From the NCBI RefSeq assembly GCF_039535785.1, contig NZ_BAAAXV010000001.1, positions 1,302,001 through 1,366,000 on the forward strand: a stretch of 64,000 bases of DNA, in the 5' to 3' direction. Below the pieces are notes generated by a model. It did no database searches, had not been told where the DNA came from, and was given only the letters and a program-made list of their open reading frames with translations. A program made the position numbers and the translations under genes. The stretch's first letter is position 1. The number at the start of each line of letters is the position of its first letter. Positions 16,699 through 23,235 of the stretch are shown one piece after another. The DNA comes from Nonomuraea helvata (GTDB lineage: Bacteria; Actinomycetota; Actinomycetes; Streptosporangiales; Streptosporangiaceae).

Positions 16699-18710
16699 CC
16701 ATCCTGGAGCCGATCGACGCTTACCCCACGCAGCGGATCGCCGGATACCCCGTGCGCGCTGGGCGGTCGCTGCCGTTCGGCGCCACGCGGGTGCCCGGGG
16801 GTGTCAACTTCTCGGTCTTCTCCAACCACGCCACCTCGGTGACGCTGGTGCTCTACCGGGAGGGCGAGCCCGAGCCGATGGCCGAGCTGCCCTTCCCGGA
16901 GTCGTTCCGGGTGGGCAGCGTCTACGCGATGACCGTGTTCGGCCTCGACGTCGAGCGACTGGAGTACGGCTATCGCGTGGACGGCCCCCGCCGGCCGTGG
17001 CAGGGCCACCGCTTCGATCCGGACACCGTGCTCAGCGACCCGTACGCCAGGATGCTGACCGGCCACGGCCCCTATCGGCACAGGTCGCGGGTGACGCTGG
17101 ACGACTTCGACTGGGAGGACGACCGCCCGCCGCGCCTGCCGCACGAGGACCTGGTGATCTACGAGCTGCACGTGCGCGGTTTCACCCGGCACCCCTCCTC
17201 CGGGGTCTCGGCGCCGGGCACGTACGCGGGGCTCGTGGAGAAGATCCCGTACCTGCGGGAGCTGGGGGTCAACTGCGTCGAGCTGATGCCGGTGTTCGAG
17301 TTCGACGAGACCGACAACGTGTTCACAGGCGTCAACTACTGGGGGTACAGCCCCATCGGGTTCTTCGCCCCCAAGGCGTCCTACGCGGCCACCGGCCGCG
17401 ACCACATGCAGGTGGACGAGTTCAAGCACCTGGTCAAGGAGCTGCACCGGGCGGGCATCGAGGTGCTGCTCGACGTGGTGTTCAACCACACCGCGGAGGG
17501 CGACGAGCGCGGGCCGACGATCAGCTTCAAGGGGCTGGACAACGCCACCTACTACATGCTCACGGCCGACGGTCACTACTACAACTTCAGTGGCACGGGC
17601 AACACGCTCAACTGCAACCATCCGGTGGTGCGCGGGTTCGTGCTGGACTGCCTGCGTTACTGGGCCGCCGAGTGCCACGTCGACGGCTTCAGGTTCGACC
17701 TGGCGGCGATACTCGGGCGAGGGGCCGACGGCGAACTGCTGCACAACCCGCCGCTGCTGGAGTCGCTGGCGTACGACCCGATCCTGCGCGACCGCAAGCT
17801 GATCGCGGAGGCCTGGGACGCCGCCGGGCTCTACCAGGTGGGCAGCTTCCCCCACTACAGCCGCTGGTCGGAGTGGAACGGCCGCTACCGGGACACGGTG
17901 CGCAGATACGTCAAGGGCGACCTCGGCGTCACCGGGGAGCTGGCCACCCGCATGGTCGGCTCGCCCGACATGTACAGCCGCAGAGGGGCCGCGGCCACGG
18001 TCAACTTCGTCACCTCACACGACGGGTTCACGCTGCGGGACCTCGTGTCGTACGACCACAAGCACAACGAGGCCAACGGCGAGGGCAACGGGGACGGCGA
18101 CGACGCCAACAACTCCTGGAACTGCGGGCACGAGGGCGAGACGGACGACCCGGCGGTGCTGGCGCTCCGCGCCCGGCAGCAGCGCAACGCGCTGCTGCTC
18201 CTGCTGGCCAGCCGGGGCGTGCCGATGCTGCTCGCCGGCGACGAGATCGGCCGCACGCAGCTCGGCAACAACAACGCCTACTGCCACGACGGGCCGCTCA
18301 CGTGGCTCGACTGGGGGCTGCGGGAGCGCAACGCCGACCTGTTCCGCTTCACGCGGCGCGCCATCGCCTTCCGGCGGGCGCACCCGGTGCTGCGGGGCGG
18401 CTCTCCCGGCTCGGTCCACTGGCACGGCGTGCGTGCCTGGTCCCCGGACTGGGCGGCGCACTCGCGGGTGGTGGCCGCGCTGTTCGACGGGGGCGGGAAC
18501 GACTGCGTGTACGTCGCCGCCAACTCCCACTGGGAGTCGCACACGCTCGAGCTGCCGGCCGCGCCGCGCGGGCAGACGTGGCACCTGTTCGCCGACACCG
18601 CCGCCGCCCCGCCGATGGACGCCTTCGAGCCGGGCTCCGAGCCGCCGCTGGCCAACCAGTCACAGCTGTCCATCGGACCCAGAAGCATCGCGATCTTGGT
18701 CACGCACTAG
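16695..18710 (+). CDS. glgX: Glycogen debranching enzyme GlgX / isoamylase-type alpha-1,6-glucosidase
   Basis: A 671-aa GH13 enzyme. The N-terminal CBM48 is visible (GATRVPGGVNFSVFSNHA). The catalytic barrel has VLLDVVFNHTAEGD, the nucleophile Asp in DGFRFDLA, the acid/base Glu in LIAEAWDA and the transition-state Asp in FVTSHDGFTL. GVNYWGYSPIGFFAP is the isoamylase/GlgX signature. It hydrolyses alpha-1,6 branches of glycogen or maltodextrins in the cytosol. It is unusually placed between two STAS genes and overlaps the first by four bases, so its translation is coupled to the partner-switch genes. Confidence 0.93.
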   Translation: MTILEPIDAYPTQRIAGYPVRAGRSLPFGATRVPGGVNFSVFSNHATSVTLVLYREGEPEPMAELPFPESFRVGSVYAMTVFGLDVERLEYGYRVDGPRRPWQGHRFDPDTVLSDPYARMLTGHGPYRHRSRVTLDDFDWEDDRPPRLPHEDLVIYELHVRGFTRHPSSGVSAPGTYAGLVEKIPYLRELGVNCVELMPVFEFDETDNVFTGVNYWGYSPIGFFAPKASYAATGRDHMQVDEFKHLVKELHRAGIEVLLDVVFNHTAEGDERGPTISFKGLDNATYYMLTADGHYYNFSGTGNTLNCNHPVVRGFVLDCLRYWAAECHVDGFRFDLAAILGRGADGELLHNPPLLESLAYDPILRDRKLIAEAWDAAGLYQVGSFPHYSRWSEWNGRYRDTVRRYVKGDLGVTGELATRMVGSPDMYSRRGAAATVNFVTSHDGFTLRDLVSYDHKHNEANGEGNGDGDDANNSWNCGHEGETDDPAVLALRARQQRNALLLLLASRGVPMLLAGDEIGRTQLGNNNAYCHDGPLTWLDWGLRERNADLFRFTRRAIAFRRAHPVLRGGSPGSVHWHGVRAWSPDWAAHSRVVAALFDGGGNDCVYVAANSHWESHTLELPAAPRGQTWHLFADTAAAPPMDAFEPGSEPPLANQSQLSIGPRSIAILVTH

Positions 18711-18726
18711 TGAAGGGAAGCGAGTC

Positions 18727-19032
18727 ATGTCTTTCAAGATGAAGATGAGCGTGGAGGGCGATACCGCCACGATCCGGCTGGCCGGCGAGCTCGACGGCAG
18801 CTCCGCCCCCGACCTCAACGACCTGGTCTCGCAGGCCGTGGGGCGGCAGGTGGGCAAGCTGGTGCTGCTCCTCGACGAGCTGACGTACATGTCGTCGGCG
18901 GGGGTGCGCTGCCTGATCTTCGCTCACCAGAAACTGCCGCGCGGCTCGGAGATCACCTTGGTGGGGACCAAGCCGGAGGTGGCCGAGACGATCCGGCTCA
19001 CCGGCTTCGACCGCAGCATCGTGATGCAGTGA
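18727..19032 (+). CDS. STAS-domain anti-sigma factor antagonist (second copy)
   Basis: A 101-aa STAS domain protein. TYMSSAGVRCLIF contains the phosphorylatable Ser-Ser-Ala-Gly turn. The ATG at 18727 has GAAGGGAAG upstream. Its stop overlaps the ATG of the HATPase gene by one base (TGATG). In partner switching the unphosphorylated form binds the HATPase kinase and frees a sigma factor or other target; the SpoIIE phosphatase two genes downstream would reset it. It is closer to its kinase gene than the first STAS copy is and so the more probable direct partner. Confidence 0.88.
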   Translation: MSFKMKMSVEGDTATIRLAGELDGSSAPDLNDLVSQAVGRQVGKLVLLLDELTYMSSAGVRCLIFAHQKLPRGSEITLVGTKPEVAETIRLTGFDRSIVMQ

Positions 19033-19490
19033 TGCTCGCCTGCCGGCTCAGGATCGACGTTCAGCACGCGTCCCTGCCGGGCGTGGTGGCCGATTTCATC
19101 GAGGTGCTGGCAGACGAGGCCGGGCTGACCTCCCGCCAGGCGTACTGGCTGCGCCTGGCCACGGACGAGATCACCACGAACATCGCCCAGCACGGCTACC
19201 GGGGCGGGGCGGGCGTCGTGGAGCTGTCCGGGGAGATCGGGAACGACCGGCTGCGGGTCAGCATCGAGGACGACGCGCCGCCGTTCGACCCCGCCGGGTA
19301 CGATCCCGCGCCGCGGCTGGCACTGCCGCCCGCCCAGCGCGACATAGGCGGTTACGGGCTGCTCCTCGCCATGGGCAAGGTGGACGAGTTCCACTACGAA
19401 TACGTCGGCGGACGCAACCGCAACACCCTGATCATGCGACTGCTTGGAGGCGAGAATGCCGACGGCCCTGGTGGTTGCCGAACCGGCTAA
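19032..19490 (+). CDS. Anti-sigma-factor-type serine kinase (HATPase_c_2, RsbW/SpoIIAB-like)
   Basis: A 152-aa GHKL ATPase domain. The N box is LATDEITTNIAQHGY, the G1 region IEDDAPPFDP and the G2 region GGYGLLLAMG. Such proteins phosphorylate STAS antagonists and hold sigma factors. The ATG at 19032 overlaps the preceding STAS stop, and its 3' end overlaps the phosphatase gene by 35 bases. No sigma factor gene lies in the window, so the target is encoded elsewhere or is not a sigma factor. Confidence 0.87.
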   Translation: MLACRLRIDVQHASLPGVVADFIEVLADEAGLTSRQAYWLRLATDEITTNIAQHGYRGGAGVVELSGEIGNDRLRVSIEDDAPPFDPAGYDPAPRLALPPAQRDIGGYGLLLAMGKVDEFHYEYVGGRNRNTLIMRLLGGENADGPGGCRTG

Positions 19491-20685
19491 CCCCATGTCC
19501 CAGGCGGTGCTCGAACTCGACGGGGCGCTGCGCGAAGAGGGCTTCGACGTCCAGCTCGCCGTACCGGACGACCTGGTCCTGCGCCACCCGCACCCCGACC
19601 TGCTGCTGATCTCGGCGGCGCTCGGGCTGCAGCGGATGGCGCTGGTCAGCCAGCGGTTCCTGGTCGACGGGCGGATGCCCACGATCGTGGCCTTTCCCGA
19701 CGACGACATCGCCGCGCTGGAGGAGTGCGTACGCGGCGGGTTCGACTACGTGACCCGCCCCTTCCTGCCCGGCCTGCTGCGCAGCAGGGCGAACTCCTGC
19801 TGGGAACGCTGGCAGCTCAGCACCACGGTGGAGGAGATGGCGGCGCTGGCCAGCCTGCGGGAGTACGAGCGTGAGCTGCGCATCGCCCGCGACATCCAGG
19901 CCGGGTTCCTGCCGGAGTCGCTGCCGATGCTGGACGGCTGGGAGATCGCGGCCAGCTTCCGGCCGGCCCGGCAGGTGGCCGGCGACTTCTACGACGTGTT
20001 CACCCTCGTCAACGGGCGCCGGCTGGCGCTGGTGGTGGCCGACGTGTGCGACAAGGGCGTGGGGGCCGCGCTGTTCATGGCGCTGATCAGGACGCTGCTG
20101 CGGCACACGGCCGAGCACACCGGGTTCGTCCAGGACGTCAGCGACGACGCCGCCGTGGCGCTGGACGGCTCGCCGGGAGAGTCCGCGCTGCCCCTGCTGT
20201 CGCTGGGGGCGGGGCCGCTGATCCAGGCGGTGGTCGGGACCAACCGGTACATGGCCCGCAACCACATCAAGCAGGCATATTTCGCGACGATGTTCTTCGG
20301 GGTGCTGGATCCGTACTCCGGGGACCTGGTCTACATCAACGGCGGGCACAATCCGCCCATCGTGGTGCACGCCGACGGCCGCCAGACGATGCTGCCGCCG
20401 ACGGGGCCCGCGGTCGGGATCCTGGCCGACAGCTCCTACACGCTGGGGCACGTGCAGCTCGGCCCCGGTGACGCGCTGTTCGCCTACACCGACGGGGTGG
20501 TCGAGGCCAGGAACGCCGCCCACGGCCTGTTCGGCACCCCCCGGCTCCAGGACGTGCTGGCCGGGGCCGGGGCGCACGCCCCCGGCCTGCTCTCGGCGGT
20601 CGACTCCTCGGTGCGCACGTTCGTGGGCGCCGCCGAGCAGTCCGACGACATCACCACCCTCGCGCTGAGCAGGAACCCGTCCTGA
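19456..20685 (+). CDS. PP2C/SpoIIE-type phosphatase with degenerate receiver-like N-terminus
   Basis: A 409-aa protein. The first about 120 residues look like a receiver fold (TALVVAEP, PDLLLISAA, TIVAFPDDD, GFDYVTRPF), but the usual phospho-acceptor Asp position appears to be Ser. A short coiled segment (EEMAALASLREYEREL) leads into the SpoIIE/RsbU phosphatase: RPARQVAGDFYDVF, LALVVADVCDKGVGAALFM, YINGGHNPP, FAYTDGVVEARN and QSDDITTLAL, including the metal-binding Asp residues. It should dephosphorylate the two STAS proteins. The ATG at 19456 has GGAGG at ideal spacing. It is the last gene of the operon and is followed by a strong terminator. Confidence 0.9.
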   Translation: MPTALVVAEPANPMSQAVLELDGALREEGFDVQLAVPDDLVLRHPHPDLLLISAALGLQRMALVSQRFLVDGRMPTIVAFPDDDIAALEECVRGGFDYVTRPFLPGLLRSRANSCWERWQLSTTVEEMAALASLREYERELRIARDIQAGFLPESLPMLDGWEIAASFRPARQVAGDFYDVFTLVNGRRLALVVADVCDKGVGAALFMALIRTLLRHTAEHTGFVQDVSDDAAVALDGSPGESALPLLSLGAGPLIQAVVGTNRYMARNHIKQAYFATMFFGVLDPYSGDLVYINGGHNPPIVVHADGRQTMLPPTGPAVGILADSSYTLGHVQLGPGDALFAYTDGVVEARNAAHGLFGTPRLQDVLAGAGAHAPGLLSAVDSSVRTFVGAAEQSDDITTLALSRNPS

Positions 20686-20694
20686 GACACCCGG

Positions 20695-20725
20695 CCCGGA
20701 CCACGGCGGCCAGCCGTGGTCCGGG
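20695..20725. terminator. Perfect 13-bp hairpin terminator
   Basis: CCCGGACCACGGC and its exact complement flank a 5-base loop, starting 10 bases after the phosphatase stop. There is no long T-run, which is common in high-GC actinomycetes. It lies between convergent genes and may act in both directions. Its right arm is the start of the 42-bp duplication. Confidence 0.8.
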
Positions 20726-20801
20726 CTTGTCAGGTGGCGAGCATCGGCATGGCGACGGCGGTCCGGGCTTGTCAGGCGGCGACCATCGACATGGCGACGG
20801 C
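20718..20801. repeat. Tandem duplication, 2 x 42 bp, at a gene 3' end
   Basis: Copies 20718-20759 and 20760-20801 differ at three positions. The second contains the last codons and stop of the ATPase gene on the minus strand; the first is a spare copy of that 3' end and would read AVAMPMLAT-stop. It also repeats the right arm of the terminator. Confidence 0.85.
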
Positions 20802-22100
20802 GACGTCCCAGCCGGAGGCGGGCTCCCCACCGTGGAAGCCGGCCGCCAGCAGCGTCGCCTCGCCCGCCCGGCCCGCCAGCAGCAGCGCGTCGATCAGGTA
20901 CGCCGTCAGATGCGCCGCCAGCCAGGGCGGCCCCGACTCCGTCCCTCCGGCGGTGAGCGCGAGCGCGCGCCGCAGGTGGAAGACCGCCTCGTCGGGCCGG
21001 GTCCGGAGGCGGGCCATGGCCTGCGCCGCGTGCACGAACAGGGCGGTCTCCCTGTCGGTGCGCGTGATCGCGCCGACGTCGTCGGCGGAGCGGCCGCTCA
21101 ACGCCATGATCCAGGCCCGGTAGGCGAGCAGCAGCGGCCGCTGCGCCGGCCCGGCGGCCACCGCGGCACGCAGCAGGAACTCGGCGGCGGCCTCCGGCCG
21201 GCCCTGCCCGCAGGCGAGGTTGACCGCGCGGGCGAGCGCCAGGTGCGGCGTGCTCTCCACCACTCCCTCGGGCAGCGAGTCCAGGAACGACATGCTGTCG
21301 CGCCCCCTGCCGCGCAGCAGCAGCAGGTGCGCCAGCGGCACCGAGACGGTGTGCCCCTCGCCGCACCACGCCGCCGCCTTGCACAGCTCGAAGGCCCGGT
21401 CGAAGGCCAGCGCCGCCCAGGCGTCCCAGGTCGCCTTCACCAGATGCGGGGTGGCCGCGGACGGGTCCATCGGCGGCTGCCACTCGGTGGCGCACTGGAA
21501 CTCCCACCCGGCGGCGCCCCGGGTCAGGCGTTCGGTGAGCCGGCGTCCGACCAGGAAGTCGTGCAGCAGGCGGGGGTTGCCGCCGGTCGCCGCGTGCAGG
21601 GCGTCGGCGGTGGCCTGCCGTACGTGGCCGCCGGCCAGCGCGGCCAGCAGGACGGCCACCTCCTCGACGGTGAGCGGCGGCACGTCGATCGTGTACGCTC
21701 CCGGCTCGAACCGCAGGCAGTCCACCGGATCGGGGCGCCCCGCCGCGGGCCCGGACAGCGTCGTGACCAGCACCCTGGCCCGCGGGCTCCCACCTGCGGC
21801 CACGCGCAGCGCCATCAGGCTCTCGTCCCCGCTCACCTGCGCGTCGTCCATGACGAGCAGCAGCGGGCGATCCCCGGCGGCCACCCCGACGCGGGCGGCG
21901 ACGTCACCCGGGCTGTCCGCGGCACTCAGCCGGACGACCTCGTAACGCGCCGCCTCGGGCGATTCGAGCACACGCTCCACCAGCCGGCTCCGGCCTGAGC
22001 CCGGCTCACCTGTGACGACAATAGGGCCTGCGCCGGCTGCCCCGAGGGCTGACCGAATCGCGGCGAGCTGCTCGCTCCGGCCGGTGAAATGCCACTTCAT
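20772..22100 (-). CDS. AAA-type ATPase, N-terminal part of a LuxR/LAL-like regulator without HTH
   Basis: A 442-aa protein starting MKWHFTGRSEQLAAI. Walker A is TGEPGSGRSRLVE and Walker B LLLVMDDAQ. The later half is helical with TPR-like segments. This matches the AAA_16 plus repeat part of large LAL regulators, which are about 900 aa and end in a LuxR helix-turn-helix; here the protein stops early with no DNA-binding domain. A G-rich stretch lies upstream of the ATG. It is divergent from the MmyB-like regulator and may act with it, which is inference. Confidence 0.7.
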   Translation of the reverse strand: MKWHFTGRSEQLAAIRSALGAAGAGPIVVTGEPGSGRSRLVERVLESPEAARYEVVRLSAADSPGDVAARVGVAAGDRPLLLVMDDAQVSGDESLMALRVAAGGSPRARVLVTTLSGPAAGRPDPVDCLRFEPGAYTIDVPPLTVEEVAVLLAALAGGHVRQATADALHAATGGNPRLLHDFLVGRRLTERLTRGAAGWEFQCATEWQPPMDPSAATPHLVKATWDAWAALAFDRAFELCKAAAWCGEGHTVSVPLAHLLLLRGRGRDSMSFLDSLPEGVVESTPHLALARAVNLACGQGRPEAAAEFLLRAAVAAGPAQRPLLLAYRAWIMALSGRSADDVGAITRTDRETALFVHAAQAMARLRTRPDEAVFHLRRALALTAGGTESGPPWLAAHLTAYLIDALLLAGRAGEATLLAAGFHGGEPASGWDVAVAMSMVAA

Positions 22101-22156
22101 CTGGTTAATCCCCCCAATTGAATCGACAAATTCATGTTTTGGGAACAAAGCCGTAA

Positions 22157-22175
22157 CGTCAATGCCGAAATGACG
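22157..22175. promoter_or_regulatory. Short inverted repeat in divergent gap
   Basis: CGTCA and TGACG flank nine bases in the AT-richer 172-bp gap between the ATPase and MmyB-like genes. It could be an operator for the XRE/MmyB protein. The arms are only 5 bp, so chance is possible. Confidence 0.25.
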
Positions 22176-22272
22176 CAATCCGGTTAGAGGTGACAAATAT
22201 TCCGTGAGGCTTCTAGACTCAGCCTTGCGATCCGGATCTGCTGACGCGGTGGGGGCATTCACGGGGGGTTCT

Positions 22273-23082
22273 GTGTCAGGCGACGGCTGGAGCCGGCAGG
22301 AGCTCGCGCGATTCCTGCGCAGCAGGCGCGCACGGGTCACGCCGGGGCAGGTGGGCTTCCCCGAAGGCGGGGGACGCAGGACGAAGGGGCTGCGGCGCGA
22401 GGAGGTGGCGGTGCTCGCCGGCCTCAGCCCGACCTGGTACACGTACCTCGAGCAGGGGCGTGACATCAAGCCCTCCATCCAGGTGCTCGACAGCCTGGCC
22501 CGGGTGCTCGTCCTCAGCGAGGACGAGCGCCGCTACATGCACACGCTGGTGCACGGCCAGGTCACCAACCCGCAGCCGCTCGAGGGACAGACCTGGTCGG
22601 GCGACGTGATGGGCCCACTGGTCAGCCTGATGGGCGCCAGCGACTATCCGGTCTACGCCACCGACATCAACTGCGACCTGACCGCCTGGAACGACGCGGC
22701 CGCCGAGTGGTACGACGACTGGGGCAGCTACGCGCCCGAGCACCGCAACATGCTGCGCTGGCTGCTGGTCTCGCCCAAGGCCAAGGAGCGGCTGCCCGAC
22801 TGGGAGCGCGTCACCTGCGACGTCATCGCCCGGTGGCGCTCGGAGCTGGCCAGGTGGCCGCACGACGACCGGCTGACGGCGAAGATCGCCGAGTTCTCCC
22901 AGCTGAGCCCGCTCTTCGCCGCCCTGTGGCGCAGGCACGAGGTGCAGGAGCACCGCAGCCTCACCCGCCGGTTCCGGCATCCGCGGCTGGGCCTGCAGAC
23001 CCTGCGCATGGCGCTCATGATCACCCCGGACGAGCCGCTGGTGGGGCTTGTGATCCATTTTCCGATGCACGCGAGCGAATAA
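22273..23082 (+). CDS. XRE family regulator, MmyB-like
   Basis: About 269 aa. The N-terminal helix-turn-helix covers residues about 10-85 (ELARFLRSRRARVTP, LRREEVAVLAGLSPTWYTYL). The C-terminal ligand domain has YATDINCDLTAWNDAA and EFSQLSPLFAALWRRHEV, typical of the MmyB-like ligand-binding domain. Relatives often sit beside short-chain dehydrogenases or antibiotic genes. I prefer the GTG at 22273, four bases after GGGGGG; a GTG at 22204 would add 23 residues without homology. It lies directly upstream of the PKS gene and is the likely pathway regulator. Confidence 0.85.
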   Translation: MSGDGWSRQELARFLRSRRARVTPGQVGFPEGGGRRTKGLRREEVAVLAGLSPTWYTYLEQGRDIKPSIQVLDSLARVLVLSEDERRYMHTLVHGQVTNPQPLEGQTWSGDVMGPLVSLMGASDYPVYATDINCDLTAWNDAAAEWYDDWGSYAPEHRNMLRWLLVSPKAKERLPDWERVTCDVIARWRSELARWPHDDRLTAKIAEFSQLSPLFAALWRRHEVQEHRSLTRRFRHPRLGLQTLRMALMITPDEPLVGLVIHFPMHASE

Positions 23083-23235
23083 CGCCGTTTCCACCGCCCC
23101 TCGGTATTTCGTCATCTGTTAATTGACACCCTCTGCGGGCGAGCCGGACCTTAGGTGATGTCGTTCGTCCAACCAACAAGGGCGCCCGGGCATCACGAAT
23201 TCACGATGACGCGGGTGCGGACGGGAACGGGGCCC

